From Alopecurus myosuroides (lineage: Eukaryota > Streptophyta > Magnoliopsida > Poales > Poaceae): a stretch of DNA of 64,000 nt. The stretch lies in assembly GCA_028641055.1 (NCBI GenBank), contig CM054060.1, positions 56,818,292-56,882,291 on the forward strand, given 5' to 3'. The first letter of the stretch is position 1. Every line of letters starts with the position of its first letter. The notes beneath the pieces are model-generated. The model saw nothing but the letters and a program-made list of their open reading frames with translations, did no database searches and had not been told where the DNA came from. Below are positions 1-11,409 of this stretch, piece after piece. Both the position numbers and the translations under genes were made by a program.

Positions 1-1076
1 GCGATTCATGCGGGCATTACAACAAGATACATAGAACGTTATCCAACTACATCTATGAATAATAATCCACCCTCAGAATGTCATCCGAGCAAACCTTGGG
101 TATTTAGTTGCAAGCAACAGATAATTGCAATACGCAAAGTGTGTTATGTAAACAATGTAAACATCGTTGTTTTCTCCCTAGTGGCAACAGAAAATCCCCC
201 ACTTGTTTACATTTATGTCACTCGAGTGTGAGTGAAAGGGAGGCATGAACCCACTATCGAGCATAAATACTCCCTCTTGGAGTTACAAGCATCTACTTGG
301 CCAGAGCATCTACTAGCAACGGAGAGCATGCAAGATCATAAATAACATACACATGAAAATAACATGATAGATTGATAATCACTGTACATAGCATTCAATA
401 TTCATCGGATCCCAGCAAACACAATATATAACGTTACAATAATATGATCTTGATCATGTAGGGAAGCTCACAAGATCTAAACATGAGGCATAAAGAGGAG
501 AGAACAACCATCTAGCTACTTCTATGGACCCGTTGTCCTAGGATGAACTACTCACGCATCATTCCGGAGGCGGACATGATGGTGTAGAGCCCTCTGGTGA
601 TGATTCCCCCTCCCGACAGGGTGCCGGGGAGAGCTCTAGAACCCTCCTGAACTAGGGTTGACGATGACGGTGGCTGCGGATGTTTTTGGTGGAAAAGGCT
701 CGGGTACTTAGGGTTAAACTCCCAAGAGGTATAAATAGGCGAGAGGGCAACATCGGTGGGCGGCCAGGGGGCCCACACCAACCCTATGGTGTGGGGCCCC
801 TGTGCCCCCCCCCCTATGGGTCCCATCCGGACTCCGTGTGCGGGACAAATTTCTAAGACTTCCGGGCTTTGAATCGTCCGATTCCGAGAATATTTCTAGA
901 ACAACTTTTCTGAAACTAAAAATAGCAGAAAACAGGAACTAGCTCTGTGGCATCTTGTCAATAGGTTAGTCCTAGAAAATCGATAAAAAATGCATAAAGT
1001 ATAAGGGAAACATGTAGCATATAGTATGAAAACAACATGGAACTTCAGAAATTATGGATACGTTTTTGACGTATCA
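1..1076 (-). mobile_element. LTR retrotransposon LTR fragment (family A), reverse orientation
   Basis: Read on the minus strand, this begins TGATACGTC at 1076 and matches, block by block, the plus-strand sequence from 38170 to about 39258. Shared blocks include the 'gggactaacctattgac' segment, the short C-run/TATA-like stretch, and the 'tgcccgcatgaat' segment. The left end is cut by the window start. The class is inferred from the TGATACGTC start and general Triticeae LTR appearance, and the exact family was not identified. No coding capacity is seen. The open frame at 548-826 is not convincing as a gene. Confidence 0.7.
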
Positions 1077-1179
1077 GTCTACAAGACGTAAAATGTCAGT
1101 TATTTCTACTGATTATAAAGTTTATAACACAGAAATAGCTCATATGGAAGGTGATCCACTTCATATGATGAAGCCATGA

Positions 1180-2702
1180 GAAGCCCTCACTCATCAAAGT
1201 GAGTGGAGGCAATGGAAGACGAAACGAAATCGATGAGTTTCAACGATGTTTGGGACTTAGAAGATATTCCGAAAGGATCCAAAACAGTATGTTGTAAATG
1301 GGTCTACAAAACAAAGTATGACTCTAATGGGAATGTAGAAAAGTATAAAACATGACTTGTGGCAAAAGGATTTACACAAAGATAATGGGTAGATTAAAAT
1401 GAGACATTTTCTTCAGTCTCATGTAAGGATTCCATCAGAATCATAATGGCATTTGTCGCACGTTTTGATTTAGATCTACATCAAATGGATGTAAAGACGG
1501 CATTTTAAACGGGGATTCAAAAGAAAAATGTTTACATGAAACAACCCAAGGATTTTATCATAGAAGGCAAGAAAGATATGGGATGCCGCCTGAAGAAATC
1601 CATTTGTGGATTAAAACAAGCCTCTAGACTATCTGAAATTTAATGAGACAATTAAAAGATTTGGATTCAAAAAGAACATTGAGGATAACTATATTTATGC
1701 AAAGTTTAAAAGTGGGAAATATACTTTCCTAATCTTGTATGTGGATGATATGTTTCTTGCTAGTAGTGATGTTAGTCTGCTTCGAGAAACAAAGAAGTTC
1801 TTATCCTCAAATTTTGATATGAAAGATCTTGGTGAAGCATCATATGTTTTGGGCATTGAAATTCACCGAGATGGGAAAATGGAGTTTTAGGACTATCGCT
1901 GAAGAAATATTTTGAAAAGGTTCTTAAAAAGTATAATAAGCATGCGAGTTCTACCACACCTGCTCCTACAGTAAGGGCGACAGTTTTGGGAGATTCCAAT
2001 GTCCCAAGGACAAGTATGAGATCAATCAAATGAAAGCAGTACCATATACTTCGACTATTGGAAGCTTACAATATGCACAAGTGTGCACTCGCCCTAACTT
2101 AGATTTTATCACCGGGCTACTCGGTAGATATCAAGAGAATCCAGGCACAGAGCACTGGAAGATGGTAAAGAAAGCATTGTGTTATGCGCAAGGCACAAAG
2201 GACCTCATGCTAACATACAGAAGATCTGATTCCCTAAAGATAAGAGGGTATTCAGACACATATTTTGTGGGAGACAAAGATGATAGAAAATCCACGTCAG
2301 GCTACATATTTACTCTCGCTGGAGGGGCTATTTCGTGGAGAAGATTCAAACAATCAATAATTGCATCATGTACGATGTATGCAGAATTTATAGCATGTTA
2401 TGAGGTCACGGGGAAGACGATATGGTTAAAGAAATTTAGACCAAACTTGAAAGTGGTAGATTGCATTGACAACCCACTAAAGATGTGTTGTGACAACCAG
2501 CCCACAGTATTCTATGCTCACAACAACAAGTCGAGTAATGCTACCAAACCAATAGAGATAAAGTATTATGTTGTGAAAGATAAAATCTAGGATCAAACTA
2601 TAAGTCTCGAGCATATAAGGACAAAGGATATTCTTGTGGATCCTCTTATGAAAGGCTTACCACCCAATGTGTTCAAGGAACACGTAGCCTACATGGGTTA
2701 AA
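1180..2702 (+). pseudogene. Ty1/Copia pol remnant (reverse transcriptase and RNase H)
   Basis: In three frames this reads as the C-terminal half of a Copia polyprotein. The RT start is near 1207 (WDLEDIPKGSK and KWVYKTKYDSNG), followed by FDLDLHQMDVKTAF and a YVDDM catalytic box near 1738-1752. The RNase H part is open from 2030 to 2590, with the usual DRKSTSGYIF and EHIRTKD motifs, and ends at the stop at about 2700. The gag, protease and integrase parts are absent. At least six in-frame stops or shifts lie before 2030, so it cannot make an active enzyme. It is followed by a purine-rich tract (about 2761-2774) and an LTR-like sequence. The family name is not determined. Confidence 0.85.
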
Positions 2703-2774
2703 GGGAAAGTCTACGATTCCTTGATCATGAGAGGTCCAAAAAGGAACAATTTTTGTTTCAAAACAGAGGGGTAT

Positions 2775-3290
2775 GTTGTAACTGTCTGATTCTATCGGCA
2801 ATTAAGCTGTGACGATGAAACATGCTCTATGTACCAATATGAGATGAAACGAGTAAAATAAAAGGTACAAAGCTAAAAGTAAAAAAGTTGAGATCAAGGA
2901 GGATATTAGTTTGATCTCCTTCCGCGTAGGCCCAACGGCCTACCGGGTCTTTGATCTGCGCCCTGATTGGGGGCGCCCAACCACCCATGGTTGACGGGCC
3001 CGTCGCGCTGCGCTATAAAAACAGGATGGTGGCCGGCTGGCACGCTTCACGAGGTTCAACGTGTTGGCAACCCCCAACCAACACTCCCTACCGATCTAGG
3101 GTTTGCGGTAGCGACGGAAAGCACCGTCACCGGCACGACCAACTCGCCACATGGTTGGCACCGCAGGCTCTTCGAGCCAACGAGAAGGTAGCTCCTCCTT
3201 CTCCTCCCATCTCTCTGGTCTCTCTCACTCTCTCTCTCTCTCAATCGACGTTCACAGCAGAGTAGCTCTACCGTTCACATGTCTACCCAA
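2775..3290 (+). mobile_element. Probable 3' LTR of the Copia remnant
   Basis: It begins TGTTGTAACTG directly after the purine-rich tract AAACAGAGGGG that follows the Copia pol stop, which is where a 3' LTR should start. A TATA box (TATAAAAA, 3014-3021) sits in a GC-rich promoter-like context. A CT microsatellite lies at about 3222-3242. The right border is not certain: no second LTR is available for comparison, and 3290 is an estimate. Confidence 0.5.
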
Positions 3291-3340
3291 GATGATCTAG
3301 GATCTAACATGTGTAACAAAACAAGAAACATCTTTAACCT

Positions 3341-3695
3341 TTTGCTCTTGGGATGAAGAATACCATCACCAAGAAAAGAATAGATGAACATATTACACAT
3401 TTACACTTCCTGCTGGTCACTATGTACAGTTCGGACAGCTTTTCTTTTGCACAACAATAAGCACACACGGTCACTCAAACGTACGCGGGGCATAGCTATT
3501 CGCCCCTAAAAGGTAGCAAGACATTTTGCTCTTGGGATGAAGAATGCCATCACCAAGAAAAGAATTGGACGAACATAATTACACATCTACACTTCCTGCT
3601 TGCCACTATGTACATCTCAAACAGCTTTTGGACAAAAATAAGCACACACGTACGTACGGACACTCAAACGAACGCGGGCATCGCTCTACGCCCCT
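3341..3695. repeat. Imperfect tandem duplication of the kinase gene 3' end
   Basis: Two direct copies, 3341-3507 and 3525-3695, both start TTTGCTCTTGGGATGAAGAA and run through the same blocks (CACTTCCTGCT, CACTATGTACA, AAGCACACACG, CACTCAAACG) to CGCCCCT. The second copy includes the kinase stop codon (3686-3688) and its 3' UTR. The first is a diverged downstream copy that may supply an alternative 3' end. Confidence 0.8.
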
Positions 3696-6194
3696 CTGTC
3701 CCTGGTCTCGCTGCCCGACACCGAGCTCGCGTACCGTTGCCTGCCGCCCTTGGTCTGCGCCGGCGAGCCGCCGTTCTGGCTGCCGGCAACGGAGCTGGTG
3801 TACGGCCGGGGCCTGCCACCCCTCTGCACGGCCATCCTCCTCACGCCCGACGTCGCCTCGCCGCCACGGTCCTTCACCTGATAAAGGTCCTTGTCCTGAT
3901 AAAGAACCACAGGCTTGTCAGCGACGACGACCGCCGGCGCAACGTAGACGTACGTCCCGGCGGGCGCGTATCCGCGCAGGCTTAGCAGCGGCTCGAGGGC
4001 GTGGACGACCTCGCGCATGGTGGGGCGGGACCTGGGCACGCCTTGCAGGCAGTTGTAGGCCACCACGGCGGCCTTCTCCGCGGCCTCGTCCGAGTAGCTC
4101 CCCTCCAGGCTCGGGTCCATAACGCGGTGCAGCCTGTCGGGGCGCCGGAGGTAGGGCCGGGCCCACTCCACGAGGTCCTGCTCCCGCCCGCGCCGCCGCG
4201 GGTCGATGATCCGCCGGCCCGTGAGCAGCTCGAGGAGGACGACGCCGTAGCTGTACACGTCGCTCTTCGCCGTGAGGTGGCCCGTCGTGACGTACTCCGG
4301 CGCCGCATAGCCGTGGGTGCCCATGATGGCGGTCGCCGAGATGTGATCGTCTGGACCCATCGGGCCCTGCTTGGCCAGCCCGAAGTCCGACAGCTTCGCC
4401 GTGTAGTCCTGCAATACACACGCAGCGACGTACGTGTACTGATTAATGTGGTGGTACACTCACGAACAAAAAAAAATTGTGCGGCGTGTTTATCGATCAT
4501 GATGTGCATCAATTAGCCTAAGCCTAGCAAAAATTATAAGCAGCAACCAACTTGGTGTCCTCAAGTGTATGTCTCCTATCTGCTTACCATGACAGTGTGG
4601 CATCCTTAATTGTCTGACTCGGTGTGAGGCATGAACAAAACAGAAAAAATGTCTACTCTTGCTGATCCTGTGTTGTGTTGCGTTCCGCCGCTTTTAATAA
4701 CAAAACCATTTTCAACATGTCAACTCTCGCTTGATCAATACTACTACATGGATACCGTCGATTAATACATGAAAAGTAGCGTCCGTTAAGCATGTCCTGC
4801 AGACGTAGGCCTCGAGTGCCAAACTGTGTTATAAAATGTCGTCTCTTCCGTACACTTTCTGCAAATGATCCATTCATGTAGATTTATAACAAAAGTGGCA
4901 ACCAATTTTGTATTCTCAAGTGTCTGTTTCCTATCTGCTTAGCATGACAGCCTTGTCTGACTCTGTGTGTGGCATGAACAGAACAGAAAAATGCCTACTC
5001 TTGCTGATTCTGTGTTGTGCTGCGTTCCGCCATTTTTAATAGCAAATACTTTTTCAATATGTCAACTCTTGCTTGATCAAAGTCTACGAACGAGATTGGG
5101 CAACTGGCTAGTTTAAAACGTACGTGCTTGCCTGTACGGGTAGTCGGGTACTGAAACGGTCGCCGTATGTATACGTTGGGACAATGGAACTGGTCATGCG
5201 TGCGTATGTATACAGTACACGTAGAAGAAAGGTATATATGAACGGAATGTAGTTGATACTTATGAAACAAGGCAAAAGCTTTGACTTTTATATCGGTATA
5301 GTAGGAGCAAAGTTTTTTTTTAATCAAGGCAAAAGAAAGGAGCAAAGGTATGAAGGGAATGGAGCAGAGTATAGGTACTGACCGATTCGAGCAGGATGTT
5401 GGAGGCCTTGAAGTCCCTGTAGATGACCGGCGTGTCCGCCTCGTGCAGGTACGCCAGCCCCTCGGCCGCCCCCACCGCGATCTTCAGCCTCGTCGCCCAC
5501 GGCAAGGTCGACAGCACATCTGCGCGTAAGCACATAGCAATAACAAAAGATCAATGTCAAAACGTACTAATCCTGATCAATCGGTGAACAAGAGCTCGAT
5601 CGACGATTGAACGGGTGGGTTCTTACTCTTGAAGAGGTGGTCCTCGAGGCTGCCCCTTGCGACGAACTCGTAGACGAGCATCCGGTGGTGGTCCTGGCAG
5701 CAGTAGCCGAGGAGCTTGACGAGGTGCGGGTGGGTGAGCTGCATGCCGAGGTACACCACCTCCGCCAGCCACTGCCGGTGGCCCTGGGCCTGGTCGCCCT
5801 CGGCGTCCAGGTACTTGACCGCCACCTGCTGCGGCTCCATCCCGGGCACGATCCGGCCGTCCAGGAAGCCCTTGTAGACGGTCCCGAACCCGCCCGACCC
5901 GATCTTCTGGCTCGTCGAGAAGTTGCGGGTGGCGCGCTGGAGCTCCGCCGGCGTGAAGGCGTGCATCCCGGAGGACGCCAGCGTGCGGGACAGGTCGTCC
6001 AGGGGCAGCGTGCGCAGGCGCGCCGTCGAGCTCTGCACCCGCTGCATCGACCTCTTCTTCCTCGAAGATTGTTTGGTCGATGGCGGCGGCGTTGTGGTCG
6101 GGGTGGTGGTGCTCTCGCCGTAGTCGTCGTTTCGCACAGCCGCCAGGTCGGCGTCGCGGCGCGGGCAGAAGCACCGCAGCAGGAACGCCTTCAT
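3686..6194 (-). CDS. Receptor-like cytoplasmic kinase, RLCK-VII/PBL-like
   Basis: Three exons, 5627-6194, 5383-5519 and 3686-4408, give 475 codons with matching phases and GT/AG borders (gtaaga, gtcagt donors). The product is a soluble Ser/Thr kinase. It has a short N-terminus with Cys-8 and Cys-10 (possible acylation, membrane tethering), then a kinase domain from about residue 80. Visible motifs are the glycine loop [11 protein letters not shown] (about 99-109), VAVK lysine 127, catalytic loop [10 protein letters not shown] (225 = Asp), DFG 243-245 and APE 271-273. The C-terminal ~90 residues are basic and Ser/Gly-rich. RLCK-VII kinases relay signals from surface immune or hormone receptors; this role is inferred from family only. 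There is no transmembrane segment or ectodomain. The start is the first ATG of the open frame, about 90 nt below a TATA box. No disruption is seen. Confidence 0.88.
4543..5087. repeat. Direct duplication within kinase intron 2
   Basis: Two copies, 4543-4741 and 4898-5087, share ordered blocks: GCAACCAA, TCAAGTGT, CCTATCTGCTTA, GGCATGAACA, CTACTCTTGCTGAT and GTTGCGTTCCGCC/GCTGCGTTCCGCC, ending at GCTTGATCAA. They lie in the 974-bp intron between kinase exons 2 and 3. Divergence is moderate, so the duplication is old. It has no coding content. Confidence 0.75.
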
Positions 6195-6285
6195 CTTGGA
6201 ACGCCTTCACCGGACAGCTAGCTAGGTGGTGCTGGTCGGATCGGAATGGGTGCTGATGGGTTGACACGATGGAGGTGTGGTGGGC

Positions 6286-6292
6286 ATATATA
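6286..6292 (-). promoter_or_regulatory. TATA box of the kinase gene
   Basis: Minus-strand TATATAT lies about 92 nt upstream of the kinase ATG in otherwise GC-rich sequence, the expected spacing for a plant promoter with a short 5' UTR. No other element was assigned. Confidence 0.55.
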
Positions 6293-6528
6293 CCGACGCA
6301 GTGTGGGCGTGGGTTGTCGGTCGGATCGGATCGTGGATGGATGGGGGAGCTTGTGGAAGTGGAGGATCTGATGATTTTGACCCGGCCGACCTGGGCGACG
6401 CGGCCGTGCGTTAATTAGAAATCTGTGTGTGTGTGGGTTGCGCGGTGACGTCGACGCCTGATGGTGGAAGAGCGTTTCCGTTGCCTAAAGGTGAACGCGA
6501 CGTACGCCCTCGAGACAAGGCGAGATGG

Positions 6529-9500
6529 AGCTTCTTTACAGCAGTTGGATTCCTACTAGGGAAATGCTGTGTATCACCTGGGGATCACGCGCGTCACGTC
6601 CCCCGTCCCCGTCGCGGGCCCGCTCACACCGCACTCCCTTATCACTCCCCAGCCACACAAAACACACTCCCCGTCCCCGACGCCGCCTGATCTCTGCATC
6701 CTCCGCGTCCGCCTGCTCGCCGCTGTGAGGCCGCCCATCTTCTGCTCCTCTCTCCTTGCTCGCCGCTGCTGAGAGGCAGGTCCCCAACCTCCCACTTCCT
6801 CCTCCCCCACCGGTCAACCTTCCCCGCAGCCATAGCCGGGGCCTTCCTCGCCGCCATGGACACGCTCGGGGAGGTCGAGGAGGTCGCCGAGCGCGGCGTG
6901 GAGCGCGTCCACGTGTGCCAGCCCTGCGGCCACGGAGGCGGACGCCGATGCCGGGCCCTGCTGCGCCCACGCAGCCGCTCCTCGCCGCCATGGCCCGCCA
7001 CCACGGAAGGCTCCGAGGACCTCGTGCTGCAAGGGGGGCGGCTCCCCCGATGCTACAGGTTATTTTTTTGCTCCAACTGATCTTTTGTTTTGCATTTTTA
7101 GAAGGATTTTTTTGCTACAACCATTTTTTGTTTTGCATTTTTAGAAGGATTTGTTTGCTCCTGATCTTTTTGTTTTGCTTTTTTAGAAGGAATTTTTTGC
7201 TACAATCTTGTTTTTAATTTGCATCAGACAAAGGATTTTTTTGCTATCGACGATTTTTTTTATTTTGCACTTTTTGATAAATTTTTTGCTACAACTGATC
7301 TTTTGATTTGCACTTTTAGAACGAAATTTTTGCTACAACGATCTTTTGTTTTGCACTTTTAGAAGGAATTTTTTGCTCCTGATTTTGTTGTTTTGCATTT
7401 TTAGAAGGAATTTTTTGCTACAATCTTGTTTTTAATTTGCATCGGACAAAGGATTTTTTTGCTATCGACGATTTTTTTTGTTTTTGCATTTTTTGATGAA
7501 TTTTTTTGCTACAAACTGATCTTTTTTGCATCATACAAGCAGGGTTCCGGCGGTGGCCGGCGAGATCTCTGGCCAGAGCTTCGAGTCAGGGGCGCTGGTG
7601 TGCATCGTCGTTTGCCGGCGAAACGGGGAAGCTGCGGCGGCTTCTTCTCCGGCGGCGGTGGCTTCTTCTCCGGCGGCGGCGGCTTCTCCGGCGGCCACGT
7701 CCTCTCCCGCAGCGGCGTCTTCGTCGGCGGCCGCGTTTTTCTCCGGCGGCGGTTGAAAAGATGGCAGAGCGGACGCTCGCGTCCATTCGCCCGAGTTTGC
7801 GGGGATTTTTGCTTTTCGTTTTTTTTTTTGCGAGGGAAACGGTGCTCGCCTTGACCAGCCTGGACACGTGTCGCGCTGTCGACCCGGGGGATCGGGAGAA
7901 ATTATCCCCCGGGAGACGCCCAGCACTGCCCTTCCTATTATGCTAATTCGGGGCAAATGGTGAGTCTATCAAAATCAAGCATTTTCTTTAGTCCTACTAC
8001 AAGGTGGACACAAGAGTGGACATGTGCGAGGCTCTCCATATTGATAAAGAGGCCATGTCTGATAAATATTTGGGTCTTCCTGCTCTTGTTGGAGCTGATA
8101 GGAATGATTGCTTTAACCATTTTCATGAAAGAATCGGGAAGACTCTCTCAGGATGGAAGGAAAAACTGTTAACTTTGGGTGGGAAGGAAATCTTGCTGAA
8201 GGCGGTGGCCCAGGCTATTCCGGTCTTTGCAATGTCTGTTTTCCTCCTCCCGAAGGGGGTTTGCAAAGAGATTACAGATTCTATAGATAAATTCTGGTGG
8301 GGTGACAATGATGATTCAAAAAGGATGCATTGGCAAGCTTGGTGGAAACTATGTTTCCCCAAAGACGAGGGAGGCATGGGTTTCAGGGACTTAGACAGCC
8401 TCAACCTGGCCATGCTCTCTAAGCAGTATTGGAGGTTAATCTCAAATATAGAATCACTATGTGCTCGTATTCTCATAGCTAAATATTATCCACAAGGGGA
8501 CATCCTCCAAGCTGGGATGAAGAAGGGGCCTTCTCTAACCTGGCAAAGTATTGTGACACGAATTTCTACTTTTAAAAGAGGGTATATCTGGAGGATTGGA
8601 AAGGGAGACATGATGAATATTTGGAGGGATCCTTGGATCCCTGCTGGCCCTACGAGGAGAGTGACTCAACAAAGAGGAAATATTGTGATCAATGTAGTGA
8701 GGGACCTAATCGACGAAGGCAGAGGGTGTTGGGATGAGGAGCTGGTTAGAGCCATTTTCAATCAAACGGACGCGGTTAGAATTTTGCAAATCCCTTACAC
8801 CTTGACGCTTTTGATGATTTTATTGCATGGCATCTTACAAGGAACGGAGTTTTGTCGGTACGCTCGGCATACCACGCAGAATGGGGACACCGTTTCAACC
8901 ATTTTTCACAGAATCTTTCTACGCTGGATTCTAGAGTTGATCAATCGCTATGGGCACAGTTATGGAAACTGAAAGTTCCGAGCAAGGTGCATATTTTCCT
9001 TTGGAGACTACTTAAGGGAATCGTCCCCGTTAAATCAATCCTTGCAGTGAGGCACATCGGCGATTCCGAAGTTTGTCCCATCTGCCAACATGATACGGAT
9101 GATGTTAAACACTTCTTGGTCACATGCACGATGGCGAAGGCGCTATGGGATAAACTTGGTATCCAAGATATTATGGAAAATTTTGCTGTTAACGAGAATT
9201 CGGGGGCCGTGATCTTACAGAAACTACCCAATTCCCAGCTTAAGAAGCTGCCCATGCTTCCAAGCGTGGGGCTTCAGGGGACCATTGTTGTAGGGGTTTC
9301 GTATCTGTGGTGGATTCGTCGAAAAGTCTGCCATGGAGAGAAACACCCTCCACCTTGTCGATGGGCTACGTCGATTCTAGCCATTACGAAGAACTCTCTG
9401 AACTTGCTGACAAAAAACAATATCCAGAGAACAACGTGGTCTTGGCCGCTGGGAGGGGCCTCTAAACTGAACATTGATGCTTCTCTTCATGTGGATAACG

Positions 9501-9925
9501 GAAATGGAGCTATAGGTGCGGTGCTAAGAGACAGATATGGGGGCTTTATTGCTGCAAGTGCCAAATTTGTTCAAAATGTGGGTGATGTTACAACTATGGA
9601 AGCTTTGGCAATGCTGGAGGGCTTGAGACTTGCAACTAGAATGGGTTTACAAAATATTGAAGCAAAATCGGACTCTCTTGATGTTTGTAACGCTTGTGCA
9701 AGACAGGATCAATGGTGGGATCCTGCCGCCGCTATATTTGCTTCATGTATGGATGAAAGAGCAAAGATGGATTCGGTGAAGTTTATCCACTGCCTTCGTA
9801 GTGCCAACTCAGTAGCTCATGATCTTGCAGCTTATAACTTTAGTAATCAATCTAGTTTCTTATGGGTAGATGATCCACCAGATTTTGTGATGGACAACCT
9901 ACTTTCTGATGTAAACGTTGTGTGA
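6529..9925 (+). pseudogene. LINE ORF2 remnant (RT end, zf-RVT, RNase H)
   Basis: Reading resumes across the MULE. LQQLDSY before 6558 joins YANSGQMVSLSKSS after 7940 in one frame once the insert and one target repeat are ignored. Two further frame changes occur near 8002 and 8812. Recognisable parts are the RT thumb (YLGLPALVG, GGKEILLKAVAQAIP), the zf-RVT region (CPICQHDTDDVKHFLVTC, about 9070-9130) and an RNase H (LNIDASLHVDNGNGAIGAVL, ATMEAL-like and SDSLDVC, about 9465-9850). It ends with a stop at 9923-9925. The RNase H is of the type found in plant L1 elements. It is non-functional because of the truncation and shifts. Confidence 0.88.
6559..7931. mobile_element. Non-autonomous Mutator-like element (MULE 1), 1.37 kb
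   Basis: Ends are imperfect inverted repeats of about 30 bp (left GGGAAATGCTG, right ...CAGCACTGCCC). They are flanked by 9-bp target repeats TTCCTACTA (6550-6558) and TTCCTATTA (7932-7940), one mismatch. A 9-bp duplication is the Mutator-superfamily hallmark. The interior has a GC-rich segment (6600-7050) with small open frames, then about 470 bp of repeats built on TTTTTTGCTAC (7060-7530), then a GC-rich GGCGGCGG tract. A hairpin with arms CCCGGGGGAT/ATCCCCCGGG lies at 7883-7892 and 7904-7913. No transposase is encoded. The GC-rich part may be captured gene sequence, but no source gene was recognised. Confidence 0.82.
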
Positions 9926-10212
9926 TTGGTTGGCAGCAAGTTTCTTACGCACTCTTTTCCTTACAGGGTACCTAAGGGGACTGGAAGGTTTTTAATGAGC
10001 CGGCTTGCTTGCTTAATATAACTTTTAAATTTCAAAAAAAGGCGAGATGGGAGAAGATGCAGTTGGTTGGCTGGATGCATGGTTGGCAGTGGCAGGACGG
10101 CATCTCATCATATCATTATACTGTATTATCATACCTTCGTATGAGTACGTATTATAGCGACCGGTGCATGCAAAGATGATATCTCAGTTCATTACATAGT
10201 GATGTCTTGACA

Positions 10213-11386
10213 CTAAAAACCTTAACTCAAGTGGAAGTACCTTCACACTAAAACCTTACCTCAAGTGGAAGTTCAGCCTAATGACTCTCCCTTTTGGAAA
10301 GGCCTTATGAGAGTGAAAGAGAAGTTCTTCCAAAGAGGATCCTTTAAGGTTGGAAATGGTGAGACAGTTCGGTTCTCGGAGGATACTTGGCTCGGCCAAA
10401 CACCCCTCGGAAACCAATACCCAGGTATTTATAATATTGCTTCACACAAGAATGTTTCTTTCATGAGGTGTTTCACAATGCTTCTCCCCTAAACATTGGC
10501 TTTAGAAGGGCATTGATCGGAAATAAGTGGGATATATGGTCTCCCTTATGAATAAGACTTATGGATGTCTCACTTTCTAATGTTCATGCTTCTTTTCATT
10601 GGAATTTAAATACAAATGGTAGGTTTTCGGTCAAATCAATGTATGAGGATTTAATGAATGATCATACGAGATATTTGCATACTTATCTTTGGAAACTTAA
10701 AATCCGCTTAAAAATTAAAGTATTTATGTGGTTTCTGCATAAAAAGGTTTTGTTAACTAAGGATAACCTTGCTAGGAGAAATTGGAAGGGTGATACACAT
10801 TTCTTCTTTTGTGGGAGTGAGGAGACTATTGATCATCTGTTTATCTCTTGCCCTTTTGTGAAACTTGTTTGACGTGTGGTGTTCTGTACCTACAATATCC
10901 CGCCACCAACCAGTATAGCTAATATGTTTGGGAATTGGTTGAATGGCATTGATAAAAAGACCAAGAATAGAATTTATATCGATGTTTCGGCTATTTCTTG
11001 GTCTATTTGGAATTGTAGAAATAACCTCGTCTTTAACAGAAAAGAATCTTTTCATGTCTTACAGGTTATTCATATGGCGGTGCACTGGATCCGGCTATGG
11101 GCTTTTTTGCTCCCTACGGACCAGCGCGAACTCATGACGGATGGCTGCTCGCGGCTCCTCTTGGTGGCACAGGATTTTTTCTCCTAGCATACGTGGCAAC
11201 ATATTAAACGTCTTTCGTATTGTTTTGTGTGTGTTTTCATAGTGGCTGGTTGAGGCTTGTCTCAATTTCTTTTGTGGTTTTTGAGATGTAAACTATAACT
11301 ATACTTTGAAAACGTTTGCAATAAAGGTTATGTGCATCACTCGATGTAGAGGCCGGGGCTTCACCCCTTTTCGAAGGAAAAAAAAT
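10213..11386 (+). mobile_element. LINE fragment (second family), 5' truncated
   Basis: It is flanked by a perfect 17-bp direct repeat, ATAGTGATGTCTTGACA, at 10196-10212 and 11387-11403, and ends in an A-rich tract (about 11377-11385). The coding remnants are the C-terminal part of a LINE ORF2. VGNGETVRFSEDTWLG is near 10350, WNLNTNGRFSVKSMYEDL near 10600, a zf-RVT piece with FFCGSEETIDHLFISCPF near 10805-10855, and ISWSIWNCRNNLVFNR near 11000. Stops at about 10490 and 10870 break it. No RNase H follows, and the 3' tail differs from the other two LINEs, so this is a separate family. Confidence 0.88.
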
Positions 11387-11409
11387 ATAGTGATGTCTTG
11401 ACAATTATA

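Larger units (their letters stand above)
6529..10040 (+). mobile_element. LINE-1-like non-LTR retrotransposon, 5' truncated, with nested MULE
   Basis: The element ends in a short A-tract at 10034-10040. It is flanked by the direct repeat AAGGCGAGATGG on both sides (6517-6528 and about 10039-10050), the target-site duplication of an endonuclease-primed insertion. It starts inside the RT, so the endonuclease and most RT motifs are missing. It contains the RT C-terminus, a zf-RVT region and an RNase H. A Mutator-like element sits at 6559-7931. Its 3' tail is closely related to that of the LINE at 14037-17260, so the two are one family. Confidence 0.9.

Noticed and set aside
3544..4516. Overlapping open frames on both strands of the third kinase exon
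   Set aside because: Composition is driven by high GC at third codon positions of the kinase; none shows motifs.
5607..6221. Long plus-strand open frame opposite the first kinase exon
   Set aside because: It is the GC-rich shadow of the kinase coding sequence: no domain, and low-complexity Val/Leu/Ala composition.
7060..7530. Array of T-rich repeats as a candidate CRISPR or satellite
   Set aside because: Units are irregular in length and sequence, with no spacers; they recur in the sister MULE, so this is a transposon module.
6536..7956. Several short frames in the GC-rich parts of MULE 1
   Set aside because: All are Arg/Ala/Gly-rich with no domain; possible captured gene sequence, but not callable as genes.
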